Shown here piece after piece: positions 27,794 through 37,213 of a DNA stretch of 64,000 nt; position 1 is the first letter of the stretch; each line of letters opens with the position of its first letter. The stretch comes from Paracoccus rhizosphaerae (lineage in GTDB: Bacteria > Pseudomonadota > Alphaproteobacteria > Rhodobacterales > Rhodobacteraceae). Location: the NCBI RefSeq assembly GCF_026162645.1, contig NZ_JAOTBE010000009.1:17072-81071 (forward strand). The letters are read 5' to 3'. The translations under genes were made by a program, and so were the position numbers. The notes under the pieces were generated by a model, which was given only the letters and a program-made list of their open reading frames with translations, did not search any database and was not told where the DNA came from.

Positions 27794-29578
27794 TCAGTCC
27801 TCATCCTCAAAGGGGTCCCATTCCTCGACCTCGGCCACCGGGCCGTCGGTTCCGTCATGCGGGTTAGCCGCGCCTTCGGCCAGGTCCTCGACCTGCACCT
27901 GGGGTGCGGCACGGGTGATGCTGGTCAACGTCGCGCCGGGAAACGCCGCAAGGACCTGCTGGACGATCGGCAGGGACATGGCCCGCTGCCGTGCCACTTG
28001 GGCCTCGGCCTCCCGCGCCTCGGCGATCGTCGGCGCACCGCCGGCATTCGTCACCGTCACAGCCCACCGCTGACCGCCAGTCCAGCCGCGCAGCCGCTCC
28101 GCCAGCCGCTGCGCGAGGTCCGCAGGAGCATTTGCGCGCGGTTCGAACTCGATCCGGCCGGGGCTGTAGCGGACCAGCGCCACGTGTCGTTCCACCATCA
28201 CCAGAAGCGTCATGTCGCGCATCCGGCGGATCAGTTCGACAACCGAGCCGAAGTCGGGGAACGTCTCGACCAGCTCTGGTGCGACGGCAAGCGCGGTCGC
28301 CGCGTTGGCTTGATGCTGGACCGCCGGTGCAGGGCGGGCGCGGCGGGCGGCCTGCGGGGCTTCGGTCGCTCCGGCGCCCGCCACCGAAGGTCCACGGGCG
28401 AATTCCCCGGCCGCCTGCGCCTGCTGGACGCGACGGATCAGCGCCTCCGGGTCGGGCAGGTCAGCGACATGCGTCAGGCGGATGATTGCCATCTCGGCCG
28501 CCATCATCGCGTTCGGCGCGGCCGAGACTTCCTCGAGCGCCTTCAGAAGCAGCTGCCACATCCGCGACATGACCCGCATCGGCAAGCGTTCGGCGAGATC
28601 CTTGCCCCGCAGCCGCTCATCCGGCGAAATCGTCGGATCGTCCAGCGCATCCGGCGTGATCTTGACGACGGAAATCCAGTGCGTCACCTCGGCCAGGTCG
28701 CGCAGGACGGCCACGGGATCCGCGCCATCGGCATATTGCGACTGCAACTCCGTCAGCGCCGCCGCCGCATCGCCGCGCAGCACCATCTCGAAGAGGTCGA
28801 GGACGCGGCCCCGGTCCGCCAAGCCCAGCATGGCACGAACCTGATCCGCCGTTGTCTCGCCCGCCCCGTGGCTGATCGCCTGGTCAAGCAAGCTTGTCGC
28901 GTCGCGAGCAGATCCTTCGGCCGCCCGCGTGATCAGCGCCAGCGCGTCACCGCTGATCTGCGCACCCTCGGCCGTGGCGATGCGCGTCAGCAGGGCGATC
29001 ATCACCTCGGGCTCGATCCGGCGAAGATCGAAGCGCTGGCAGCGTGACAGGACCGTCACCGGCACCTTCCGAATCTCGGTCGTGGCAAAAATGAATTTTA
29101 CATGCGGAGGCGGCTCTTCCAGCGTCTTCAGCAGCGCGTTGAACGCGCTGGTGGACAACATGTGAACCTCGTCGATGATATAGATCTTGTAGCGCGCCGA
29201 TGCCGCCCGGTAATGCACCGATTCGATGATCTCTCGGATGTCGCCGACGCCGGTGCGGGACGCGGCATCCATCTCCATCACGTCGACATGGCGCCCCTCG
29301 CTGATGGCGACGCAATGTTCGCAGGTGCCGCAGGGTTCGGTTGTGGGGCCGCCTGTGCCATCTGGCCCGATGCAGTTCATGCCCTTGGCGATGATGCGGG
29401 CGGTCGTCGTCTTCCCTGTGCCGCGGATGCCGGTCATGATGAAGGCCTGCGCGATCCGGTCGGCGGCAAAAGCGTTCTTCAGCGTGCGGACCATCGCATC
29501 CTGCCCGACCAGGTCGGCGAACGTCTCGGGTCGGTATTTTCGGGCCAGAACCTGATAGGCGGTCGGCGTGTCTGTCAT
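27794..29578 (-). CDS. dnaX: DNA polymerase III subunits gamma/tau
   Basis: Clamp-loader ATPase of the replicative polymerase, 594 residues. It contains the P-loop GIRGTGKTTTAR (about 50-61), zinc-binding cysteines at about 69, 83, 86 and 89 (CGTCEHC), Walker B IIDEVHMLSTSAFNALLKTLEEPP, and the sensor region TVLSRCQRFDLRRI. The C-terminal part is an alanine/proline-rich linker and tau domain ending in an acidic tail (EEWDPFEDED). The start at 29578 has GAGGG upstream; an ATG at 29593 would add five residues. No programmed frameshift signal was looked for beyond eye inspection. Confidence 0.96.
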   Translation of the reverse strand: MTDTPTAYQVLARKYRPETFADLVGQDAMVRTLKNAFAADRIAQAFIMTGIRGTGKTTTARIIAKGMNCIGPDGTGGPTTEPCGTCEHCVAISEGRHVDVMEMDAASRTGVGDIREIIESVHYRAASARYKIYIIDEVHMLSTSAFNALLKTLEEPPPHVKFIFATTEIRKVPVTVLSRCQRFDLRRIEPEVMIALLTRIATAEGAQISGDALALITRAAEGSARDATSLLDQAISHGAGETTADQVRAMLGLADRGRVLDLFEMVLRGDAAAALTELQSQYADGADPVAVLRDLAEVTHWISVVKITPDALDDPTISPDERLRGKDLAERLPMRVMSRMWQLLLKALEEVSAAPNAMMAAEMAIIRLTHVADLPDPEALIRRVQQAQAAGEFARGPSVAGAGATEAPQAARRARPAPAVQHQANAATALAVAPELVETFPDFGSVVELIRRMRDMTLLVMVERHVALVRYSPGRIEFEPRANAPADLAQRLAERLRGWTGGQRWAVTVTNAGGAPTIAEAREAEAQVARQRAMSLPIVQQVLAAFPGATLTSITRAAPQVQVEDLAEGAANPHDGTDGPVAEVEEWDPFEDED

Positions 29579-29653
29579 GGGTCCCTCGGGCATCGCGTCA
29601 CCTTAGCCGTGCCCGCAGGGGGCGACAACCGGATTGCCTGAGATTGGAGGAGA

Positions 29654-29753
29654 GGTGAGAGGCTGGACAACGACCCAAACGGGACCCGTTACGGCTGCTT
29701 CCTTCCGGACCTGACCGGATTGGCGGGGCGTCTACCCGCGCCAACCTCTCGCC
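29654..29753 (-). ncRNA. ffs: Signal recognition particle RNA, small (4.5S) type
   Basis: On the minus strand the apical core GGTCAGGTCCGGAAGGAAGC is present, the conserved Ffh-binding loop of bacterial SRP RNA. The ends pair: GAGAGG-TTGG near the 5' side with CCAG-CCTCTC near the 3' side, giving an RNA of about 100 nt. It lies just upstream of dnaX on the same strand, the usual place in this bacterial family. Exact ends are estimated from the pairing. Confidence 0.9.
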
Positions 29754-29812
29754 GCCTGACATAGGGCGGGCCGCCGCGGGATGCAAGCCCCGTCCAGACC
29801 GGAAACAGCCGT

Positions 29813-31624
29813 CTAGAGTCGAAGCCTGACAAGGGCGAATCCTGCGGACGATGTTCCCGCCGGCTCCAGCCTGTGCTGCGATGGCAGGGGGCGGTTTATC
29901 GCATCTGGGGCGGTTTCAAACAACACGCTGGTGCCAGGCAGGGGGGCGAACCGCCAGTGCGCCATTTCCGGCACCCGCAGCCTGCGCTGCTGGCGGACAT
30001 AGCGGCGCAGCACATCCAGCGTCATGGCATCGCGTCCCAGGACCACCGCGTCCGATGAAACCAGTGGGCTGAAAAGCCCGCAGCTCGCCAGGCGGTAAGA
30101 GTTCGTCGCCAAGATGAATTTCTGATCCTCGGCCACCGGTCGGCCGCGCCAGCGGAGGTCGAAGATCCGGCGGCTTCCGGCTGATGCCGGCCGCCCGTCG
30201 GGATGGAACCGCGGGGGCTGCGACAGGTCGATGCGCCACTCGACCCCCTCGATGACGTCGAAGTTGTAGGCCGGGAACTCGGGGTTCAGCAGGCGCTGGT
30301 CGGCCTGGCCCGGCACGACCTGATCGAACATGCTGGCCGATCGCTCCAGCCAGTCGCCCAGCTGCCGCCCGTTCAGCCGGATGGCAGTCACGCGGTTCGG
30401 GAAGGAATAGAGGTCGGCCAGGTGCCGCAGGTCGATTCGGCCCGCCGCGATGTCGGTGAAGTGATCGATACCGCCGCGCCCCCCCGCCCGATAGGGGGCC
30501 GAGGCCGAGAGCACGGGAAGATCCGCGACCCTTGTTCCGGCCAGCCGCCGCCTGACGTGCCACCGCTGCGCGCGGTTCACCAGGCGCAGGCCAGGATCGT
30601 GGCCAATCACCGTGAAATGGCTGCAAAGCGGGGTCTCGGTCCGACCGATGCCCATGCCAAGCTGCCGCACCGTTTCCCGGTGGGCCTCGTGGAGCGGGCG
30701 CAGCACCAGAGGCGAGGCCGGGACATCGGGCGCGACAGGCTCTGCCCGGACGCGGAAGTCGGCGACGCGCAGCGCGCCGTCCGGATCGGCGGCGAATTGC
30801 AGATCGACGATCCCGACATGAGACCCGCCAAAGCCCGGCATTACCGCCGGCTTTCCGGCCAGCGTTCCGCGCGCGGCATCGATGCCTTGACGGCCGTGCC
30901 AGCGGGGCGAGGGGAAGACCTCATGCGTGTGGCCGGCGATGACGACATCGATGCCGGGCAGTGCGGCCAGTGCCGTCGCCGCATGTTCCATCCTGGGGGA
31001 CGGATCGGGGGCGCCGATGCCGCTGTGCGCCAGGGCGATGACTAGGTTCACGCCCATACCTCGCAGGCGCGGCAAAAGTCGGCGCGCGCTGTCGACAATA
31101 TCCTCGGTCTGCATCTCGGCGCGCAGGTCCTGGTCCCATTCCTCGGTCTGCGGCGGAAGGAAGCCGATCACGCCGATCCGCAGGTCGTGACTTTGGCCGT
31201 CCGGCCCGCTCAGGCGGCGTTCGATCACGGCATGGCTGGCGAAATCCGGTCCACGCCGCAGCGACAGGTTCGCGGCCAGCATCGGGAACCGGGCCTGTGC
31301 GGCCGCGCGTCGCAGAAACGTCAGCCCATAATTGAAGTCGTGGTTCCCGATTGCTGCGGCGTCGTAACCGATCGCGTTCATGGCCGCTATTGCGGGATGC
31401 GTTTGGCCGGGCTGGATCTGTCGCGCTGCGACATCCCCCATCGGACCCCCCTGCAGGAAGTCACCGTTGTCCAGCAGGATCGATGCGGCGACCTCGGTCC
31501 GCAGCCGCGCAATCAGTGATGCGGCACGCGCCAGACCCTGCCCAGAGCCAGCGCGGCCCGCAAGATAGTCATAGGGCATCAGGTGCATGTGGACGTCGCT
31601 GGTCGCCAGGATCCGCAGTTGCAT
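29813..31624 (-). CDS. 2',3'-cyclic-nucleotide 2'-phosphodiesterase / 5'-nucleotidase family protein
   Basis: A metallophosphoesterase of the UshA/CpdB superfamily, 603 residues from the ATG at 31624. The N-terminal domain shows ILATSDVHMHLMPYDY, LLDNGDFLQGGPMGD, AIGNHDFNYGL, ALAHSGIG and IAGHTHEVFP, the full metal-binding set; the C-terminal 5'-nucleotidase domain has FPNRVTAIRLNGRQLGDWLERSASMF and ATNSYRLASCG. CpdB is normally periplasmic, but neither this start nor the alternatives (ATG 31717, TTG 31744) gives a signal peptide, so it may be cytoplasmic. Ribosome sites are weak at all three. Confidence 0.85.
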   Translation of the reverse strand: MQLRILATSDVHMHLMPYDYLAGRAGSGQGLARAASLIARLRTEVAASILLDNGDFLQGGPMGDVAARQIQPGQTHPAIAAMNAIGYDAAAIGNHDFNYGLTFLRRAAAQARFPMLAANLSLRRGPDFASHAVIERRLSGPDGQSHDLRIGVIGFLPPQTEEWDQDLRAEMQTEDIVDSARRLLPRLRGMGVNLVIALAHSGIGAPDPSPRMEHAATALAALPGIDVVIAGHTHEVFPSPRWHGRQGIDAARGTLAGKPAVMPGFGGSHVGIVDLQFAADPDGALRVADFRVRAEPVAPDVPASPLVLRPLHEAHRETVRQLGMGIGRTETPLCSHFTVIGHDPGLRLVNRAQRWHVRRRLAGTRVADLPVLSASAPYRAGGRGGIDHFTDIAAGRIDLRHLADLYSFPNRVTAIRLNGRQLGDWLERSASMFDQVVPGQADQRLLNPEFPAYNFDVIEGVEWRIDLSQPPRFHPDGRPASAGSRRIFDLRWRGRPVAEDQKFILATNSYRLASCGLFSPLVSSDAVVLGRDAMTLDVLRRYVRQQRRLRVPEMAHWRFAPLPGTSVLFETAPDAINRPLPSQHRLEPAGTSSAGFALVRLRL

Positions 31625-32012
31625 GCCAGACCCGCGGCAGCCGGAAGAACTGATGCCGGGCGGGCCGTATCTCTGGGCCGGAACAGAAGCAGCATCGGGC
31701 TTTGCGTGTAGGGTCATGTCCGTTGATTGCCCACATACGGCCAATTTGTTCCAGAGTTAGCGTAGCAAGTAAGGAAACAACAACCCAAGATTGCGATTCA
31801 GGAAATTTTGCATGGATAGCGGGTGGAAATCGAGTTAATCTTAAATAGTATTACAAGACGCCAACGCCGATGTGTCTCATTGATGACCCTGCGGCGAGCG
31901 AGGGCTAGGAATGCTGACGACCTGGTTGAACACGAATGCAGATTTGGACTATCAGCCCGGAGAGGTTCCCGGACCCCAGGACTCCTCGAGCAAGGTCGGC
32001 GGGTTGTTACGA

Positions 32013-32471
32013 ATGAAGTTCTCGACACGCATTGACGGCGACCTTCCGGCTGAAAAGATGTTTCAGGCGATCGGCGATTTCACCGCGCTCGAGCGGCTGC
32101 TGATCGGGCGGGGCGCCAGCGTCGCGCGGATCGACCCCGCGAGGGAGCCGGGAATTGGCATGGGCTGGAACATCGGCTTCGATTGGCGCGGCCGTGCGCG
32201 CAGCCTGCGGCTGGCGGTGACGCGGTTCGATCGTCCGGAACTGGTGACGATGGTCGGCCGGTCCGAGGCGATCGACGTCGCCGTGAACGCGACCGTTGTC
32301 GCGTTGAGCCGCGCGAAGTCCCGCCTGATCTTCGAGACCGAGGTTCGCCCACGGAACATGAAGGCGCGGCTGATGCTGCAGACGGCCAAGTTGGGCAAGG
32401 CGCAGCTGGACCGCCGCTATCACCGCCGGATCCGCGAATTCGTCGACCAGATGAGCGGAGAGGGCGCCTGA
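32013..32471 (+). CDS. SRPBCC (START-like) family protein
   Basis: A 152-residue protein with the helix-grip opening MKFSTRIDGDLPAEKMFQAIGDF followed by strands (IDPAREPGIGMGWNIGFDWRGRARSLRLAVTRFDRPE) and a long C-terminal helix (KAQLDRRYHRRIREFVDQM), as in coenzyme- or lipid-binding SRPBCC proteins. The ligand is unknown. Start at 32013 was chosen because the upstream in-frame sequence from 31911 is not protein-like. Its stop is 4 bases from that of convergent pheA. Confidence 0.75.
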   Translation: MKFSTRIDGDLPAEKMFQAIGDFTALERLLIGRGASVARIDPAREPGIGMGWNIGFDWRGRARSLRLAVTRFDRPELVTMVGRSEAIDVAVNATVVALSRAKSRLIFETEVRPRNMKARLMLQTAKLGKAQLDRRYHRRIREFVDQMSGEGA

Positions 32472-32475
32472 CCCT

Positions 32476-33333
32476 TCAGTTGGGTTCGCCCTGCCGCTGC
32501 GTTTCCCTCAGGGGATCGGCGGGATACACTCCCAGCACGTTCAGGCTCGAGGTGAAATAGGACAGCTCGTCCATCGCCAGCCGCACGTTGGCGTCCTCGG
32601 GATGCCCCTCGATATCGGCATAGAACTGCGTCGCCGTGAAGACGCCATCGACCATGTAGCTTTCCAGCTTTGTCATGTTGACGCCGTTCGTGGCAAAGCC
32701 GCCCATCGCCTTGTAGAGCGCCGCCGGGATGTTCCGGACGCGGAAGACGAAACTGGTCAGCATCCGTTCCGACCGACGGCTGAAGTCGGGGTCGCACGAC
32801 ATGATCAGGAACCGCGTCGTGTTGTTCTGGCGGTCCTCGATCTTGTCCGCCAGGCGGTCGAGGCCATAGATCTCGCCCGCCAGGGGCGCAGCCAGGGCCG
32901 CCAGCGACGCTATGCCGCGCTGCGCCACGTCCTTGGCGGAACCGGCAGTGTCGGCACCTGTCACCGGGTGGATCCCATGGCGGCGCAGGAAGCCGCGGCA
33001 CTGGCCTAGAAGGACGGTATGGCTCATTGCCTCGCGCACCTCCTCCAGCCGAGTGCCGGGCACGGCCAGCAGGCTGATATGGACGCGCACGAACGCCTCG
33101 TCCACGATGTGCAGGCCAGATTCGGGCAGCAAATGATGGATATCGGCGACGCGGCCATAGGTCGAATTCTCGACCGGCAGCATCGCCAGATCGGCGTCAT
33201 GGCTGCGCACGGCCTCGATCACATCCTCGAAGGTGCGGCAGGGCAGGGGCTCCATGTCGGGGCGCGCCTTGCGACAGGCCTCATGGCTGTAGGCGCCCGG
33301 TTCACCTTGGAAGGCAATGCGATTCGTGGTCAT
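32476..33333 (-). CDS. pheA: Prephenate dehydratase
   Basis: Converts prephenate to phenylpyruvate in phenylalanine synthesis. The 285-residue monofunctional enzyme opens MTTNRIAFQGEPGAYSHEAC, has LAMLPVENSTYGRV, SHTVLLGQCRGFL and the signature NNTTRFLIM, followed by an ACT regulatory domain (TSFVFRVRNIPAALYKAMGGFATNGVNMTKLESYMVDG) where phenylalanine likely binds for feedback inhibition. There is no chorismate mutase domain. Divergent from cycM. Confidence 0.96.
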   Translation of the reverse strand: MTTNRIAFQGEPGAYSHEACRKARPDMEPLPCRTFEDVIEAVRSHDADLAMLPVENSTYGRVADIHHLLPESGLHIVDEAFVRVHISLLAVPGTRLEEVREAMSHTVLLGQCRGFLRRHGIHPVTGADTAGSAKDVAQRGIASLAALAAPLAGEIYGLDRLADKIEDRQNNTTRFLIMSCDPDFSRRSERMLTSFVFRVRNIPAALYKAMGGFATNGVNMTKLESYMVDGVFTATQFYADIEGHPEDANVRLAMDELSYFTSSLNVLGVYPADPLRETQRQGEPN

Positions 33334-33454
33334 GGCGCGGCCCCGTAAGTTCGAATTTTGAGCGTGCCGGGGTAACTACACCTTGATCCTGCAAAGCGAA
33401 AGCGGATACATACCGCTCGACTTGACGAGCTTACCAAGGCGGGAACCGCACGCG

Positions 33455-33997
33455 ATGTTCAACACCATGACCCTGACCAAGGCAGCCGGAGCCTTCATTG
33501 GCGCGCTGCTGTTCCTGATGCTGGCCAACTGGGGCGCCACCGCGCTGTTCCACGTTGGCCCGACCGGCCACGGCGGGGGTCATGGCGAGGAAGAGATCAC
33601 GCAGGCCTATACGATCCCGGTGCCCGAAACGGCCGAAGGCGGTGCCGAGGAAGCGCCCGAGATCAACTTTGAAGAGCTGATGGCTTCGGCCGACGCCGCA
33701 GCGGGCGAACGCGAATGGGCCAAGTGCCGGTCCTGCCACGCACTGGACGGCAGCGACGGCGTCGGCCCGCATCTGAATGGCGTTGTCGGCCGCGAAGTCG
33801 CCAGCGTTGCGGGCTTCGGCTATACCGACGCGATGGTCGCACACGCTGCGGAGGCTCCGGTCTGGGATCCCAATGCCATCCAGCACTTCATCGAAAACCC
33901 TCGAGGCGTCGTGCCCGGTACCGCGATGAGCTTTGCAGGCCTCAAGGACCCGCAGGCACGCGCCAACCTCATCGCCTACCTGCAGTCGAACTCCTGA
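33455..33997 (+). CDS. cycM: Membrane-anchored cytochrome c552 (CycM type)
   Basis: Electron carrier between the bc1 complex and the aa3 oxidase. The 180-residue protein has an uncleaved N-terminal membrane helix (residues ~8-32), an acidic linker (about 40-75) and a class I cytochrome c domain with CRSCH at 91-95 as heme site, [10 protein letters not shown], and Met158 in GTAMSF as sixth ligand. Length and the [16 protein letters not shown] opening resemble Paracoccus denitrificans c552, which supports the genus guess. It stands alone between pheA and a terminator. Confidence 0.92.
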   Translation: MFNTMTLTKAAGAFIGALLFLMLANWGATALFHVGPTGHGGGHGEEEITQAYTIPVPETAEGGAEEAPEINFEELMASADAAAGEREWAKCRSCHALDGSDGVGPHLNGVVGREVASVAGFGYTDAMVAHAAEAPVWDPNAIQHFIENPRGVVPGTAMSFAGLKDPQARANLIAYLQSNS

Positions 33998-34018
33998 TTG
34001 CTGTCCACCGAATGAGAG

Positions 34019-34046
34019 GGCGTCGCCAATAGGGCGGCGCCTTTTT
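34019..34046 (+). terminator. Rho-independent terminator after cycM
   Basis: Nine-pair stem GGCGTCGCC/GGCGGCGCC (one U-G pair) with loop AATAG, then five T, 21 bases after the cycM stop. Confidence 0.85.
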
Positions 34047-34149
34047 GCATGGCGCCACCCCGCGAAGATCGCCCGACGCTCACGAAAACGCGGCTTGAGG
34101 GGCGGGGGCTGCTGGCCTAGCCTGCGGCAACGTCAGAAGGAGCCTGCCC

Positions 34150-36036
34150 ATGCGACACGCCACCCTGTCCGCCGCCATTCTTGCCGCTCTGGCCGTTGCG
34201 GGTCAGGCCGCCGCGCAGGATGATCCTGCCCCCGCCCGCAGCAGCGAGGAAGGCAGTGTCATCACGGCCCATGGCGTCTCGATCTTCGACGAGCTGGCGC
34301 TGCCAGCGGATTTCGAACACCTGCCATACGTGAATCCTGACGCGCCGAAGGGGGGCGAGATCTCTCAGTCGATCCCGAACTCCAGCGGCTTCGACAATTA
34401 CAATCCCTTCACCTTCCGCGGCCGGGCGGCGGCGCTGTCCACGATCATGTTGGAGACGGTGCTGACCGCGCCCGCCAACGAAGTCGGCGCGGCCTATTGC
34501 CTGCTCTGCGAGACGATCGAGTACCCGGAGAGCCGTGACTGGGTGATCTTCAACCTGCGCCCCGAGGCGACGTTCAGCGACGGCACGCCACTGACCGCGC
34601 ATGACGTGCTGTTCAGCTATGAGACGCTGCGCGACAAGGGACTGTCCAGCTTTCGCACCGTCATCGGACAGCAGGTCGCCAAGGCCGAGGTGCTGGACGG
34701 CCACCGCATCCGCTTCGACTTCACGCCCGACTACCCGCGCCGCGACCTCATCCAGTCGGTCGGCAGCCTGCCGGTCTTCAGCCGGGCCGATTTCGAGGCC
34801 AACGACCGCGATCTGGAACAGACGATGCAGGTGCCGTTCGTCGGGTCAGGGCCTTACGTCTTCGACAGCGCCGATTTGAACCGCAACGTCAGCTATCGCC
34901 GCGATCCGGACTACTGGGGCGCCGACCTGCCGATCAATCGCGGGCGGTTCAACTTCGACCGCATCCGCTATGAGTACTTTTCGGACTACGACGCGGCGTT
35001 CGAGGCCTTCAAGGCCGGCGAATACACCTTCCGACGTGAGGTCAGCAGCATCATCTGGGCCACGCGCTATGATTTTCCGGCCGTCCAGAACGGCTGGGTC
35101 AAGATGGAAACGCTGCCCGACGGCAACATCGCCTCGGGGCAGGGCTGGGTGCTGAACCTGCGCAAGCCCAAGTTCCAGGACCCGCGCGTCCGCGAGGCGA
35201 TCGGCCTGGCCTTCAATTTCGAATGGTCGAACGAGTCGCTGTTCTACGGTCTATACGACCGCGTTGACAGCTTCTGGGAAAACAGCGAGCTGGAGGCGTC
35301 CGGTCCGCCCTCGGAGGCTGAGCTGGCGCTTTTGGAACCTTTGGCCGCCGACCTGCCAGAGGGGATCCTGACCGATGAGGTCGTGACCGCGCCCGAAAGT
35401 GGTGCCCGCCAGACCGACCGCCAGAACCTACGCCGCGCGGCGGCGCTTTTGGAGGAGGCAGGCTGGGTCACCGGCTCTGACGGTCTTCGCCGGAACGAAG
35501 CGGGCCAGGTCCTGACGCTCGAGATCCTGAATGACAGCCAGACTTTCGACCGTGTGATCAACCCCTTCGTCGAAAACCTTCGCGCACTTGGCATCGACGC
35601 CCGCAACTCTCGCGTGGACAATGCCGAATACGAGAACCGCCGCCGCAGCTTCGATTTCGACATGATCGGCGACCATCTGGGCCAGTCGGAAATTCCGGGG
35701 GCGGGGTTGCAGCAGTATTTCGGCTCGGCCAATGTCGGCGATGTCTTCAACTCCATGGGCCTGGCCAATCCCGCCGTCGATGCACTGATCACCCAGGTTG
35801 AAGAGGCCGAGACGCAGGAGGAACTGACGACGCGTGTCCATGCGCTGGATCGCGCGCTGCGCAGCCTGCATTTCTGGGTGCCGCAATGGTACAACGCCAA
35901 TCACCTCGTCGCTTATTACGACATGTTCGGCCGCCCCGAGGAACTGCCCCCTTACGCCTTGGGCGAACTGGATTTCTGGTGGTACGACGAGGAAAAGGCC
36001 GAGGCCCTGCGCGCGGCTGGCGCCCTGCGGAACTGA
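34150..36036 (+). CDS. yejA: ABC transporter periplasmic substrate-binding protein, YejA-like
   Basis: Periplasmic family 5 (oligopeptide/microcin C type) binding protein of 628 residues. The signal peptide is MRHATLSAAILAALAVAGQA with cleavage near AAA-Q. Mature sequence carries VNPDAPKGGEISQSIPNSSGFDNYNPFTFRG, FNLRPEATFSDGTPLTAHDVLFSYETLRDKG, VPFVGSGPYVF and NRGRFNFDRIRYEYFSDYDAAFEAFKAGEYTFRRE, which are YejA-like rather than DppA-like. First gene of yejABEF; 97 bases separate it from yejB. Confidence 0.93.
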   Translation: MRHATLSAAILAALAVAGQAAAQDDPAPARSSEEGSVITAHGVSIFDELALPADFEHLPYVNPDAPKGGEISQSIPNSSGFDNYNPFTFRGRAAALSTIMLETVLTAPANEVGAAYCLLCETIEYPESRDWVIFNLRPEATFSDGTPLTAHDVLFSYETLRDKGLSSFRTVIGQQVAKAEVLDGHRIRFDFTPDYPRRDLIQSVGSLPVFSRADFEANDRDLEQTMQVPFVGSGPYVFDSADLNRNVSYRRDPDYWGADLPINRGRFNFDRIRYEYFSDYDAAFEAFKAGEYTFRREVSSIIWATRYDFPAVQNGWVKMETLPDGNIASGQGWVLNLRKPKFQDPRVREAIGLAFNFEWSNESLFYGLYDRVDSFWENSELEASGPPSEAELALLEPLAADLPEGILTDEVVTAPESGARQTDRQNLRRAAALLEEAGWVTGSDGLRRNEAGQVLTLEILNDSQTFDRVINPFVENLRALGIDARNSRVDNAEYENRRRSFDFDMIGDHLGQSEIPGAGLQQYFGSANVGDVFNSMGLANPAVDALITQVEEAETQEELTTRVHALDRALRSLHFWVPQWYNANHLVAYYDMFGRPEELPPYALGELDFWWYDEEKAEALRAAGALRN

Positions 36037-36133
36037 GCTTGATTTCCGGGCTGGGATTGCCGACAAGGCGCATCAACCAGACGGGGCCGGCAAGGCCCCC
36101 GTATTCCCGCCAGGGCGGCAGAGGGGCAGGCTG

Positions 36134-37213
36134 ATGGGCGCCTATATCCTGCGGCGATTGCTGCTGATCATCCCGACCTTGATCGGCATCATGCTGGTCA
36201 ACTTCACGCTGACGCAGTTCGTGCCCGGCGGCCCTATCGAGCAGATCGCCGCGCAGATCCAGGGCGAAGGCGACGCCTTCCGCAACATCTCGGGCGGCGG
36301 CGCCGAGGCAGGACAGCAGGCCGCGCCTTCCGGCTATGAAGGCGCGCAAGGCCTCCCGCCCGAGTTCATCGCCCAGCTGGAAAAGGAGTTCGGCTTCGAC
36401 AAGCCGCCGGTCGAGCGCTTCCTGACCATGCTCTGGAACTATCTGCGGTTCGATTTCGGCACATCGTGGTTCCGGTCCGTCAGCGTCGTCGACCTAGTCA
36501 TCGAGAAGATGCCCGTGTCGATCACCCTTGGCCTGTGGTCCACCGTCATCGCCTATGTGATCTCGATCCCGCTCGGCATCCGGAAGGCGACGCGGGACGG
36601 GACGCGCTTTGATACCTGGACCTCGGGCGTAATCATCATGGCTTATGCGATCCCGGCCTTCCTGTTCGCGGTCATGCTGATGGTGCTGTTCGCTGGCGGC
36701 AGCTATTGGCAGATCTTCCCTCTGCGCGGCCTAACCAGCGACAACTTCGCCGACCTCTCCACCTGGGGCAAGATCAAAAACTATGCCTGGCACGCCACCC
36801 TTCCGGTTCTGGCGGCCACGATCAGCAGCTTTGCCACGCTGACGCTGCTGACCAAGAACAGCTTTCTGGACGAGATCAACAAGCAATACGTGATGACCGC
36901 CCGCGCCAAGGGCCTGGCGGAACGGCGCGTTCTTTACGGCCACGTCTTCCGCAACGCCATGCTGATCGTGATCGCGGGCTTTCCGGCGATGTTCCTGGGC
37001 GTCTTCTTCGGGTCGTCGATCCTGATCGAGACGATCTTCTCGCTGGACGGCCTCGGCCGGCTGGGGTTCGAGGCGGCGGTCCAGCGCGACTATCCGGTGA
37101 TCTTCGGCACGCTCTACGTCTTTGGCCTGCTGTCGCTGGTGGTCGGCATCCTGTCTGACCTGATGTATGTCTTCGTCGATCCCCGCATCGACTTCGAGAA
37201 GAGGGCCGGCTGA
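36134..37213 (+). CDS. yejB: Peptide ABC transporter permease YejB
   Basis: Inner-membrane permease of 359 residues. It begins MGAYILRRLLLIIPTLIGIMLVNFTLTQFVPGGPIEQ, contains a family-specific insert with QGEGDAFRNISGGGAEAG, then the binding-protein-dependent permease domain with the EAA loop MTARAKGLAERRVLYGHVFRNAM. GGCAGGCTG precedes the ATG. Stop and yejE start share bases (TGATG). Confidence 0.94.
   Translation: MGAYILRRLLLIIPTLIGIMLVNFTLTQFVPGGPIEQIAAQIQGEGDAFRNISGGGAEAGQQAAPSGYEGAQGLPPEFIAQLEKEFGFDKPPVERFLTMLWNYLRFDFGTSWFRSVSVVDLVIEKMPVSITLGLWSTVIAYVISIPLGIRKATRDGTRFDTWTSGVIIMAYAIPAFLFAVMLMVLFAGGSYWQIFPLRGLTSDNFADLSTWGKIKNYAWHATLPVLAATISSFATLTLLTKNSFLDEINKQYVMTARAKGLAERRVLYGHVFRNAMLIVIAGFPAMFLGVFFGSSILIETIFSLDGLGRLGFEAAVQRDYPVIFGTLYVFGLLSLVVGILSDLMYVFVDPRIDFEKRAG

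Noticed and set aside
31745..32012. AT-richer stretch upstream of the SRPBCC gene, checked for a tRNA or small RNA
   Set aside because: No cloverleaf or conserved RNA core could be drawn; it is most likely promoter DNA.
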